A stretch of 17,380 nt of DNA from AG-12 sp027339635 (GTDB lineage Bacteria; Chloroflexota; Dormibacteria; Aeolococcales; Bog-877): assembly GCA_027339635.1 (NCBI GenBank), contig DAHWNZ010000057.1:1-17380 (forward strand), in the 5' to 3' direction. The position numbers and the translations under genes were made by a program. The notes under the pieces were generated by a model, which was not told the DNA's origin, made no database searches, and was given only the letters and a program-made list of their open reading frames with translations. This document shows, piece after piece, positions 1-6,862 of the stretch (the first letter of the stretch is position 1; each line of letters begins with the position of its first letter).

Positions 1-51
1 ACGACATACTTGGCGTTCGGCCAGGGGCCGATCTGGCAAAGGTGCGCCGCC

Positions 52-91
52 TGCCCGGCACGCCCATACCGCCCAAACAAAGTGCCGGGCA
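52..91 (-). terminator. Hairpin downstream of tRNA-Gln
   Basis: A perfect 10-bp inverted repeat (TGCCCGGCAC at 52-61, GTGCCGGGCA at 82-91) encloses a 20-nt loop. It begins about 11 nt past the 3' end of the minus-strand tRNA gene, where a terminator or processing hairpin would be expected. No U-tract follows on the minus strand, so a classic intrinsic terminator is not demonstrated. The remaining bases 1-51 show nothing I can name. Confidence 0.4.
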
Positions 92-101
92 AGTCAGCGG
101 G

Positions 102-173
102 CTGGGGCGGAAGGATTCGAACCTTCGAATGGGGGATCCAAAGTCCCCTGCCTTACCACTTGGCGACGCCCCA
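102..173 (-). tRNA. tRNA-Gln (anticodon UUG)
   Basis: The minus strand folds into a complete 72-nt cloverleaf. The acceptor arms are TGGGGCG and CGCCCCA with discriminator G. The D arm is closed by GCC/GGC. The anticodon stem GGGGA/TCCCC holds the loop CTTTGGA, giving anticodon TTG (UUG), which reads CAA/CAG glutamine codons. The T arm is GAAGG/CCTTC with loop TTCGAAT. The 5' U of the acceptor stem is typical of bacterial tRNA-Gln. The 3' CCA is not encoded (CCC follows the discriminator). The 5' end lies only 9 nt after the stop codon of the upstream hydrolase gene, so the tRNA is probably on that transcript or uses a promoter inside the gene. Confidence 0.96.
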
Positions 174-182
174 CCGAAGCAA

Positions 183-1169
183 TCAGCTTACCTGCAGGGG
201 ACCCTCGCGGAGGCGCGGGCCATCACCGCTTCGGTGGTCTCCGGAGATGCCCTCACGGAAGCGGTCGATGGCCGCCAGGCAGCCGTCCGGGTTGGTCAGC
301 GGGAGGCGGCTGTCACCGAACATCAGCTCGGATAGCACCAGGTTGGACTGACCTCGAGCGAGATTGCGAAGGAGCTCCAGGTCGAGGGTCCCGTCATGGG
401 CCGGCACAACCAGCTCAACCGGACAGCGGACGCCCTGAAGCCAGCTGACCCCTTGGGCGGAGAGGACGGACTCCTCTAAGGTCGCACGATGGGCGTCGGC
501 GGCCAGCGCATCTACCCTGTCCTGAGCAACAGGTCCCGGCAGGTCAGGGCGCAGAGGGCCAGCGAGGAGCCGTGACGCCCGCCCGAAACGGCTGTCGCGC
601 CCAGGCAGCCTCCGGCTCACAGCTCGGTCGAGGCGCCTGCCGGACGCCGCGCGACCAAGCCAGCGCCGTGCCGACTCGGGGTCGCTGTAAAGAGGAGGTC
701 CGATCATCACCAGAGCCCGCACTCGGGCGGGGTGCAGGCTCGCGAGCCGCAGGCCGATCAGCCCCCCGAGGCCGTGTCCGACCACCAGCAGGGCCTGTGA
801 CGTGCCGAGCTCCTCCAGCATGGCGAGCAATGCGGCGACGTGATCGTCTGCCGAGTAACCCCCGGGACTCGCCGGCGAGCGGCCGAACCCGAGCAGGTCG
901 GGCACCAGCAGCGGGCCCGGGTCCGCCAGTTCATCGAAGGCCGAGCCGAAGTAACTGGATGATCCCTCCAGGGAGTGGAGAAGCAGCACCGGCTGGTCCC
1001 CTGAGCCCATGGTCTGGACACTGAGGTAGGCGTCCCGGACGAAGCGTTCGGGAGCGGACCAATTGAGGTCGCGCCGCCGCCAAAGCAGGCGTGCGGATCT
1101 GGCCGCCAACCCCCCGCCTCCGAGAGCGGCCGCCGCCAGGGCGGCCTGCTTGGTCTTGTTCCTTGTCAT
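183..1169 (-). CDS. Alpha/beta-hydrolase-fold protein with lost catalytic triad
   Basis: A 328-residue protein with the alpha/beta hydrolase fold. The oxyanion-region strand VLLLHSLEG (61-69), the strand-plus-turn VPDLLGFGRSP (89-99) and the nucleophile elbow VVGHGLGGLIG (129-139) are all recognisable. The elbow carries Gly133 where the family has Ser (GHSxGG). The late acid Asp259 (VPAHDG) is present, but the usual GxGH histidine position reads GDSR (285-288, Arg288). Two of three triad residues are therefore missing, which suggests a non-catalytic or repurposed fold. The N-terminus has a short Ala/Gly-rich hydrophobic stretch (9-24) followed by RLLWRRR, possibly a membrane anchor. I chose the ATG at 1169 because GGAAGG lies just upstream and a promoter sits further up. 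A longer frame starting at 1280 lacks a ribosome binding site. Any substrate is unknown. Confidence 0.85.
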   Translation of the reverse strand: MTRNKTKQAALAAAALGGGGLAARSARLLWRRRDLNWSAPERFVRDAYLSVQTMGSGDQPVLLLHSLEGSSSYFGSAFDELADPGPLLVPDLLGFGRSPASPGGYSADDHVAALLAMLEELGTSQALLVVGHGLGGLIGLRLASLHPARVRALVMIGPPLYSDPESARRWLGRAASGRRLDRAVSRRLPGRDSRFGRASRLLAGPLRPDLPGPVAQDRVDALAADAHRATLEESVLSAQGVSWLQGVRCPVELVVPAHDGTLDLELLRNLARGQSNLVLSELMFGDSRLPLTNPDGCLAAIDRFREGISGDHRSGDGPRLREGPLQVS

Positions 1170-1227
1170 GCTGTCCTTCCCAGTCGGGCGCGGGGCTGGA
1201 GCTGCCCTACCGCCGCTTTGCAAATTG

Positions 1228-1255
1228 ATGATAGGCGCCCCCAGGGTGGTGCCAA
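1228..1255 (-). promoter_or_regulatory. Promoter of the hydrolase gene
   Basis: On the minus strand TTGGCA (1250-1255) and TATCAT (1228-1233) are separated by 16 bp, a good match to sigma70-type -35 and -10 boxes. Predicted transcription starts near 1221, leaving a leader of about 50 nt before the ATG at 1169. The pair lies in the 123-bp gap after the acetoacetyl-CoA synthetase gene, so the hydrolase and perhaps tRNA-Gln have their own promoter. Confidence 0.6.
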
Positions 1256-1292
1256 GCATTGAATCTGGGGCGGCGGTCATCCACGGGCAGGC

Positions 1293-3278
1293 CTAAGCCC
1301 CGGCGGTTCGAGCGGCGAGGGCCAGAAACGGTGCCAGGGACTCTGGGTTTTGGACCGCCTCGATACTCATCGTCGCCCCAGCCGCCTCCCCTTGGAGGAT
1401 TCGTTTGATGGGAACCTCCAGCTTCTTGCCGCTCAGCGTCTTGGGGATCTCGGGAACCTGAATGACCAGGTCGGGCACATGCCGCGGAGAGACCTGCCGC
1501 CGCACCGTGGCCCTGACCTCGGCCACAAGAGCGTCGTCGAGCTCAGCGCCCTCCTCCAACACCACGAAGAGTGGCATGTAGGAGGTCCCATCGGGCCTGG
1601 TCACCTCTACCACCAGCGAGTCCTTGACCGCTGCCATGTCCTCGACCGCTCGGTAGATCTCGGCGGTACCCATGCGCACCCCGTGGCGGTTGATGGTCGA
1701 GTCGGAGCGCCCGTAGATGACGGCACCTCCGTCGCTGCGAACCTTGATCCAGTCACCGTGCCGCCAGACTCCCGGATAGTGCTCGAAATAGCTGGCCCGG
1801 TACCGCTCCATTTCCCGATCACCCCAAAGAAACAGCGGCATCGAGGGCATGGGCCTGGTGATCACCAGCTCCCCCACCTCCTCGATGACGGACAAACCCT
1901 GCTGGTCAAAGGCCTCGACCCCGGCTCCCAGGGCGCGGCACTGAATCACACCGGCCCGGACGGGCAGCCAGGGGCAGCCCACAAGAAAAGCGGTGCAGAG
2001 ATCGGTGCCACCGCTCAACGACGAGAGCCACACGTCATCCTTGACCGCCTCGTAGACCCAGCCGAAGCCCTGCGGCGACAGTGGCGAGCCGGTAGACCCC
2101 ACGAACTGAAGCGACCCCAGGTCCAGTTCACCGGCGGGCCTAACGCCTGCCTTCATCGAGGCCGCGATGTGCCCAGCAGAGGTGCCAAAGTGGGTGAGCC
2201 TCTCATCCGCAATGAGGCGCCACAGCCGTCCCGGATCAGGCCACCCGGGTGCGCCGTCGTAGAGGACCACAGCCGCTCCGACGAGAAGTCCACCGACCAG
2301 GTAATTCCACATCATCCAGCCGGTCGTTGTGAACCAGAAAAAGCGGCTGCCTTCCCCGAGGTCGGCGTGCAGGCCGAGGACCTTGAGATGCTCCAGCAAA
2401 ATGCCACCCTGACTGTGGACGATGGGCTTGGGCAGGCCGGTCGTGCCAGAGGAGTACACGATCCAGAGAGGATGGCTGAACGGCACCCGGGTGAACTCAA
2501 GATCGGACTCCGAGCGCATCACCTGAGACCAGCTAGTGGCGTTGGGCAACCACCCATCCCCATCGAAGGCCCTGGCCACCATGACCACTCTGTGTACAGA
2601 AGGAAGGCCGGCCAGAAGGCGGGCACCAACTTCCCGGCGGTCGTAGGTCCGCCCGGCGTACCGGTAGCCGTCGACCACGACCAGCACCTTCGGCTCTATC
2701 TGCTGAAACCGGTCGAGCACCGCCCTCTCGCCGAAGTCCGGAGAACAGCTCGACCATATCGCGCCCACGGCGGCCGTGCCCAGCAGGGCGACGACCGCTT
2801 CCTCAATGTTGGGCAGGTAAGCCGCGACCCGGTCCCCCACCCCGACACCCGCCGCCCTGAGGAACGCGGCAAACGCCGCCACCTGGCGGCGCAGCTCCGC
2901 TCCCGTGGTGGCCCTCCTGGTGCCATCCTCCGCAATCGAGACAATAACGTCCCGGGCGGGGGCCACATGCCCAAGGGCATACTCGGCATAGTTGAGGCTC
3001 TGGCCGGGAAACCACCTTGCCCCCGGCATCTCTTGGGTCTCCAGAACCACTTCCGGGCCCACCGCCTCGCCCACCTCGAAGTAATTCCAGACGCCGGCCC
3101 AGAAGTGCTCGAGATCGTCGATCGACCAGCGCCAGAGGGCTTCGTAGTCGGGGGCTTCCACCTGGTGTAGATCGCGCACCGCCTGGGCGAAGGAGGCCAG
3201 CCGACTGCCAGCCACTCTCTCCTTGCTGGGCCGCCAGAGGATTTCCCCCTCGGCCCTCACAGGCTGCGACAGGCTCAT
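1293..3278 (-). CDS. Acetoacetyl-CoA synthetase (acetoacetate-CoA ligase)
   Basis: ATP-dependent ligase that converts acetoacetate and CoA to acetoacetyl-CoA, a member of the acyl-adenylate (ANL) superfamily. At 661 residues it has the usual length. An N-terminal acetyl-CoA-synthetase-like domain (about 40-100) has the family's WNYFEV region. The ATP-binding P-loop YSSGTTGLPKP is at 275-285. GRSDSTINRHGVRMGTAEIY at 523-542 carries the hinge and adenine-contact residues. The C-terminal lysine motif is TLSGKKLEVPIKRIL (about 614-628, Lys618 catalytic), and LEVPIKRIL is more typical of acetoacetyl-CoA than acetyl-CoA synthetases. The protein is cytosolic and likely serves ketone-body or PHB-derived acetoacetate use. 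It lies 49 bp downstream of a LysE-type exporter on the same strand, with no strong Shine-Dalgarno sequence and a possible -10 box just before the start. Confidence 0.93.
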   Translation of the reverse strand: MSLSQPVRAEGEILWRPSKERVAGSRLASFAQAVRDLHQVEAPDYEALWRWSIDDLEHFWAGVWNYFEVGEAVGPEVVLETQEMPGARWFPGQSLNYAEYALGHVAPARDVIVSIAEDGTRRATTGAELRRQVAAFAAFLRAAGVGVGDRVAAYLPNIEEAVVALLGTAAVGAIWSSCSPDFGERAVLDRFQQIEPKVLVVVDGYRYAGRTYDRREVGARLLAGLPSVHRVVMVARAFDGDGWLPNATSWSQVMRSESDLEFTRVPFSHPLWIVYSSGTTGLPKPIVHSQGGILLEHLKVLGLHADLGEGSRFFWFTTTGWMMWNYLVGGLLVGAAVVLYDGAPGWPDPGRLWRLIADERLTHFGTSAGHIAASMKAGVRPAGELDLGSLQFVGSTGSPLSPQGFGWVYEAVKDDVWLSSLSGGTDLCTAFLVGCPWLPVRAGVIQCRALGAGVEAFDQQGLSVIEEVGELVITRPMPSMPLFLWGDREMERYRASYFEHYPGVWRHGDWIKVRSDGGAVIYGRSDSTINRHGVRMGTAEIYRAVEDMAAVKDSLVVEVTRPDGTSYMPLFVVLEEGAELDDALVAEVRATVRRQVSPRHVPDLVIQVPEIPKTLSGKKLEVPIKRILQGEAAGATMSIEAVQNPESLAPFLALAARTAGA

Positions 3279-3289
3279 GGACAGCGCCG

Positions 3290-3295
3290 ATGATA
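3290..3295 (-). promoter_or_regulatory. Possible -10 box for acetoacetyl-CoA synthetase
   Basis: TATCAT on the minus strand lies 11 nt upstream of the ATG at 3278. It is embedded in GCCTATCATC, identical to the -10 region at 1228-1233. No good -35 sequence is visible. If used, transcription would start only about 5 nt before the ATG, giving a nearly leaderless message, in line with the missing Shine-Dalgarno sequence. Confidence 0.35.
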
Positions 3296-3327
3296 GGCCG
3301 GCATGCCGCCCGAGCGCGCCTGAGACT

Positions 3328-3960
3328 TCACCGCCGCCCGCCTGCTATCGCCAGCCCCACGCCGAGCCCGGCCGTGACAAGCCCGCTGATCCCGACCGCG
3401 GTCTCGGCCCGCTGGGACGTGCTGAGAACACGCCTCCTGACCCCGCTGGCGGCGACGGCCCAGATGCCATCTCCGACCAGGACCAGAATCACCCACACCA
3501 GTCCCAGGGCCAGGATCTGAAAGGCGACGCCGCCATGTGATGAAACCACGAATTGAGGCAGGATGGCACTAAAGAATACGGCCGTCTTGGGGTTGGTGGC
3601 CCCGACCACCAGGCCCTCCCGCAGAGCCCTCGGGTCGCCACCGGCATGCTCGAATGCCGCGGGCACCAGCAGGCGATGGCGCCCAATGAAAGTCCGCACC
3701 CCGACGAACACCAGGTAAGCAGCCCCCACCAGCCTGAGTGCGAGGAACGCCGCCGCGGAGGCCTGGACGATGGCCCCCACCCCCATGGCAACCCCCACCA
3801 CTTGGAGATACTGCCCGGCGGTGTTGCCCACCACAGTCAGGAGAGCGCCCCTTCTCCCCAACGCGATCGCCCTGCTAACGATGAACAGCACACTGGGACC
3901 GGGGATCGCTATCAGCAGCACTGCCGCGATCGCGAACGCCAGCAGGTTGACTCCGTTCAC
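3328..3960 (-). CDS. LysE/RhtB-family amino-acid exporter
   Basis: A 210-residue membrane protein of the LysE/RhtB translocator family, which exports amino acids or related small metabolites. Typical signatures are IPGPSVLFIVSRAIALGRRGA near residues 19-39, VVGNTAGQ shortly after, and EGLVVGATNPKTAVFFSAILPQF in the middle. About six hydrophobic segments cover the protein. I chose the GTG at 3960 because AGGAAGGG lies 6 nt upstream and family members begin about here. An ATG 33 nt further up (3993) would add a charged, non-conserved stretch. The gene is upstream of acetoacetyl-CoA synthetase on the same strand. The actual substrate cannot be read from sequence. Confidence 0.9.
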   Translation of the reverse strand: MNGVNLLAFAIAAVLLIAIPGPSVLFIVSRAIALGRRGALLTVVGNTAGQYLQVVGVAMGVGAIVQASAAAFLALRLVGAAYLVFVGVRTFIGRHRLLVPAAFEHAGGDPRALREGLVVGATNPKTAVFFSAILPQFVVSSHGGVAFQILALGLVWVILVLVGDGIWAVAASGVRRRVLSTSQRAETAVGISGLVTAGLGVGLAIAGGRR

Positions 3961-4272
3961 GCGACGCCCTTCCTGGCGCAATCCACATGCCACGGTCCCC
4001 GCTGGAACCTCAATGGACCAATCCTGCTTTCATTCCCAGATCCATCGTTGCCGCAATGGCCCCACGCGAGGGCCCGACCGTGGCGACCCCAGTCACCGGT
4101 CCAGTGTAGAACCGCCATCCGGCACTTGGCCCACCCGCTCCGATTCCGGGTGCTCGACGGTGTCCCTGGTCCGAACCTCCTTGACAAGGTTTCAGAACCA
4201 CATGATGCGCCCCGGTGGAGCCAGGGGCCGGATCCGGGGCCACATGCTAGCCGGAGCCACCCCGCAGGTTCC
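3961..4272. other. Intergenic stretch, no gene recognised
   Basis: This 312-bp gap lies between the exporter start and the end of the membrane-protein operon. Short open frames cross it but lack ribosome binding sites and have arginine/proline-rich composition. A 10-bp palindrome CCGGATCCGG near 4229-4238 sits after the operon stop codon and might form part of a terminator. A plus-strand TTGACA at 4181 has no gene downstream. I see no convincing promoter for the exporter. Confidence 0.5.
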
Positions 4273-5262
4273 CTAGTCGAAGGTGACCACCCTGCCGTCC
4301 TTGGTCACCACCAGCTCGAGCCGCAGACGCCGCGAGCCCAGGCCGGGCAGACCGGACTCAGCCTCCGCCTGCATCGTGACGTGGATCGTACCCGCCCTGT
4401 CCACCCAGACCCGGCACTGCTGGTCGGCGAGTACTCCGAAGTCAGAGCGGTCGGTGGAACGCTGGCAGAACTGGGGGAGCGCATTGGAGAGCCCAGCCGC
4501 ATAGCGGAAGGGAGACGGCCCACCGGGGTCGTTGACCATCCAGACGGCCTTCGTGTCCCAGCAGACCTGCGCCAGCATCACCAGCGAAGGGCCAACGCCC
4601 TGATCGAGCTGGGACACGGCCGCGAAGGCGCCGCAGGTGGCCCCCGAAAAGTCGTCCTGAGGATCGGGAATCGTCACCTTGGACGCCACGGCTACGGGCA
4701 GAGACTGAAATCCGACCAGCCAGGCCACGGCGCACGCCGACAGAAGAATGCTGAAGGCACCCGTCAGCGCTCCCACAGGGACGCCCGTCGCGGGGGATCC
4801 TGTGCGACCGCCCCCGGGTGGCGCGAGCCACGCCACGACCGCGGTCGGCAGGGCCACCAGCATCAGGATCGCAGCCACTATGGCCCTAGCCCCCAGAGGG
4901 CTGGGGACACCCCAGTCAATTGTGGTGCCGCCCTGCCCGGCCCCGACGACCAGCATCGGAATCAGCAGGAGGACACCGAGCGAGAAGAGCCTGAAGGCCC
5001 GACGGTAAGCGAGTCCGCGCAAGTCCATTGTCCGTTGGTCGCCGGCGCGGCCGAACGGTGTGGCGAGCCACATTGTGCGGTGCCCCAGGACAATGAAGAG
5101 GAACAAACCGACTGCGACCACCGCCGTTCCCCAACCGTCCAGGGATACCGGGACGGGGGATGCCAGGACCCCCCACACAAGTGCCAGCAGAACCACCAAG
5201 AGGCGGCTTGTGAGGTGGCCTTCCCAGCCCCACGCCGGGGTTCCCGGGGATTCGGCTCTCAT
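4273..5262 (-). CDS. Membrane protein with C-terminal four-Cys domain (operon gene 3)
   Basis: A 329-residue protein I do not recognise by name. Five hydrophobic segments lie near 20-37, 44-60, 91-108, 126-147 and 166-186. Basic loops (61-91, 148-165) place the N-terminus inside and the C-terminus outside. The C-terminal region (about 195-329) has four cysteines (210, 234, 266, 283), an AQVCW motif (231-235) and an ending GRVVTFD. The upstream gene product ends in a domain with the same layout: C-x23-C including AQVCW, and exactly 46 residues after the last Cys. The segment LVALPTAVVAWLAPP also parallels LFFLPAMVLAWMQPD there, so the two are diverged paralogues. I chose the ATG at 5262 because it overlaps the upstream stop as ATGA, indicating translational coupling. 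A sensor or interaction role is inference only. Confidence 0.85.
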   Translation of the reverse strand: MRAESPGTPAWGWEGHLTSRLLVVLLALVWGVLASPVPVSLDGWGTAVVAVGLFLFIVLGHRTMWLATPFGRAGDQRTMDLRGLAYRRAFRLFSLGVLLLIPMLVVGAGQGGTTIDWGVPSPLGARAIVAAILMLVALPTAVVAWLAPPGGGRTGSPATGVPVGALTGAFSILLSACAVAWLVGFQSLPVAVASKVTIPDPQDDFSGATCGAFAAVSQLDQGVGPSLVMLAQVCWDTKAVWMVNDPGGPSPFRYAAGLSNALPQFCQRSTDRSDFGVLADQQCRVWVDRAGTIHVTMQAEAESGLPGLGSRRLRLELVVTKDGRVVTFD

Positions 5263-6323
5263 GGAAACTGGACCAGACGGCCAGTCCGCGAGACCGCCAC
5301 CGTCAGCGGGAAGTCGCGCCAAATGAACGGAATCGCGGGTGACTCCAGCCGGGTCGTGTACCTGAAGTACAGCGTGCCGTCTGTCAACAGTTGCCTGTGG
5401 CACGACACCGTCGTGGCCACAAGGCCCGAGGTCATGGCGGCCTCGCAGTCGCTCTGGTTCATTCCCCAGTCCTCAAAGGCCCTGGATCCTGTCCAGCACA
5501 CCTGAGCAGAGATCGGCAGCGTGGCCTGCAGGACCAGTCCGACGGTTTCGGTGGCGCCCAAGTACGAACACCGCTGGCTCTGGTTGCCCGCAGGACGGAC
5601 CGTGGTGCTGATCTGAGGTGGAACAACCAGCAGCGCCAACCCCGAAATGACCGGGAGAAGGAGCTCCGCTGCGACCGCGGTGAAGATGATGCGCCTGAGC
5701 CAGGTGGCCCGCAGTGATCGCGGTGCGGGCTCGACGACCGGGTCGGGCTGCATCCAGGCGAGCACCATCGCCGGCAGGAAGAACAACAGCTCAGCCAGTA
5801 CTGCCCACACCCCAAAGCTCTGAGCCATCCATTCTCTGATCGTGTAGGAGGCGACATACGCGCCCGCAAGGCCCAGGACAACAATCGCCAAGAGCCGGTA
5901 GGCGACAACGTGCGCCCGGTTGCGCATCTTCTCTTGCCACTCATCGACCTCCCGGTCGGGAGCGGCGCTCACCCGCTGGGTCGCCCTGCCCAGAAGAATG
6001 TTGCAGCAGATGAGGGCCAGCAGGGGCAGGACGTACCAGGTGGCAAGCTGATTGGGCATGGCTGCGAGCAGACCGCACACGCCGGCCATCGAGAGGATCA
6101 GGGCCCGGCGGATGGACCGCCGGCTCAACAGCCGCCCTGGCTCAACGGGGAGCCACCTGAGAAGTACCAGCGAGACCGCGCTGACCAGCAGGTAGAGAAA
6201 AAAGCCGGTCAACTGCCCCAGGGCGGCTACCAGGGCCAGGCCCAGGGATATGAAGATCACAAGCAGGGCGCCGACCAGAAATTCCGGAGTGCGCAGGTCC
6301 CGCCAGGAAATCCCCCGCGTCAC
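5259..6323 (-). CDS. Membrane protein with C-terminal four-Cys domain (operon gene 2)
   Basis: A 354-residue protein of unknown function. Seven hydrophobic segments lie near 15-36, 39-57, 73-90, 95-112, 139-160, 171-191 and 210-234. Arg-rich loops (58-73, 113-138, 192-211) fit an inside N-terminus and an outside C-terminus. The exported tail (about 235-354) carries Cys252, Cys276 in AQVCW, Cys293 and Cys308, and ends TGRLVQFP. This pattern suggests two disulfides in an oxidising compartment. The tail is shared with the downstream gene product. Its GTG start overlaps the stop of the XRE regulator by four bases (GTGA), and its own stop overlaps the next ATG. XRE regulators paired with small integral membrane proteins are common, but this two-paralogue form with a cystine domain is not one I recognise. 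Confidence 0.85.
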   Translation of the reverse strand: MTRGISWRDLRTPEFLVGALLVIFISLGLALVAALGQLTGFFLYLLVSAVSLVLLRWLPVEPGRLLSRRSIRRALILSMAGVCGLLAAMPNQLATWYVLPLLALICCNILLGRATQRVSAAPDREVDEWQEKMRNRAHVVAYRLLAIVVLGLAGAYVASYTIREWMAQSFGVWAVLAELLFFLPAMVLAWMQPDPVVEPAPRSLRATWLRRIIFTAVAAELLLPVISGLALLVVPPQISTTVRPAGNQSQRCSYLGATETVGLVLQATLPISAQVCWTGSRAFEDWGMNQSDCEAAMTSGLVATTVSCHRQLLTDGTLYFRYTTRLESPAIPFIWRDFPLTVAVSRTGRLVQFP

Positions 6324-6625
6324 GGTTGCCCCGACCTCGTCTCGGCTCGTGGCCTGCTCTCTTGGTTCGCACTGAACAGTTGCGAACTCATGGGCGGCAG
6401 CGGCTCTCGGGAGAAGATCGCCTCGATCGGCAGGCCGAAGACCTCGGCCATCCTGAACGCCAGATCCAGACTCGGGCTGTACTCGCCGCGCTCGATGTAG
6501 CCAATCGTCTGGTAGTTGACTCCGAGCGCCTGGGCCAGGTCGTGCCGACTCATTCCGTGCTCGGCCCTCAATACCGCGACCCGATTGTGAAGTGGTTCCG
6601 GCCTCACGGGTGCGGGACTCGACAT
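6320..6625 (-). CDS. XRE-family transcriptional regulator (operon gene 1)
   Basis: A 101-residue DNA-binding protein with a helix-turn-helix at about 15-70. It reads NRVAVLRAEHGMSRHDLAQ, then LGVNYQTIGYIERGEYSPS and LAFRMAEVFGLPIEAIFS. This is the compact YozG-like XRE type in which LPIEAIF closes the domain. A 30-residue polar tail follows, and no sensor domain is visible, so the signal probably comes from a partner. It is the first gene of an operon with the two four-Cys membrane proteins, joined by 4-base overlaps. A strong promoter lies about 35 nt upstream and contains a small palindrome, so autoregulation is plausible. The ATG at 6625 has only a weak ribosome binding site. Confidence 0.93.
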   Translation of the reverse strand: MSSPAPVRPEPLHNRVAVLRAEHGMSRHDLAQALGVNYQTIGYIERGEYSPSLDLAFRMAEVFGLPIEAIFSREPLPPMSSQLFSANQESRPRAETRSGQP

Positions 6626-6658
6626 CCTGCGTCCATCGCCATACAGGTCATGCCGCGG

Positions 6659-6687
6659 ATGATAGTAGCCCTACAACATTCTGTCAA
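6659..6687 (-). promoter_or_regulatory. Promoter and possible operator of the XRE operon
   Basis: A perfect -35 TTGACA (6682-6687) and a -10 TATCAT (6659-6664) are spaced by 17 bp on the minus strand. This is the best promoter in the window. Predicted transcription starts near 6652, about 27 nt before the regulator's ATG. The spacer contains the palindrome GTAG-CC-CTAC (6665-6674), placed where a dimeric XRE repressor would block RNA polymerase. Confidence 0.75.
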
Positions 6688-6736
6688 CGGGGGTCACGGA
6701 GCTCAGAGGGAAGTTCACCGCCCTTGAGGGATGGGT

Positions 6737-6753
6737 GGCGGCACTTCGCCGCC
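6737..6753. repeat. Short perfect hairpin in the XRE upstream region
   Basis: GGCGGC (6737-6742) and GCCGCC (6748-6753) form a 6-bp stem, 7 bp with the flanking T-A pair, around a 5-nt loop. CTTCGCCG (6744-6751) can pair instead with CGGCGAAG (6789-6796). The element sits between the terminator hairpin of the preceding gene and the operon promoter. Function unknown. Confidence 0.4.
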
Positions 6754-6821
6754 AAAATCTCAGGAACACCCACCCCCTCAAAAGGAGACGGCGAAGCCAT
6801 ATGGAGGCACCTGGGACCCTG

Positions 6822-6860
6822 GGTGCGGGCGGGTGAGGGCATCCCCCACCCGCCCGCACC
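6822..6860 (-). terminator. Strong GC hairpin after the 129-residue protein gene
   Basis: A perfect 14-bp inverted repeat (GGTGCGGGCGGGTG at 6822-6835, its complement at 6847-6860) encloses an 11-nt loop in which a further GGG/CCC can pair. It starts 2 nt after the stop codon of the minus-strand gene, so termination or 3'-end protection is the likely role. No U-tract follows. The outer GGTGC (6822-6826) can alternatively pair with GCACC (6807-6811). Confidence 0.65.
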
Positions 6861-6862
6861 TA

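Noticed and set aside
1350..3170. Long plus-strand open frame (606 codons) opposite acetoacetyl-CoA synthetase
   Set aside because: It is antisense to a clear enzyme gene, is rich in His, Pro, Arg and Gly, has no recognisable domain and no ribosome binding site. Long antisense frames are common in GC-rich DNA.
4181..4186. Plus-strand TTGACA resembling a strong -35 box
   Set aside because: No -10 box lies at a suitable distance and no plus-strand gene follows. Chance match.
3553..5505. Long plus-strand open frame (650 codons) opposite the exporter and both membrane proteins
   Set aside because: It spans three genes and intergenic DNA, with a composition dominated by Arg, Pro, His and Gln. 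It is a shadow of the GC-rich minus-strand codon usage.
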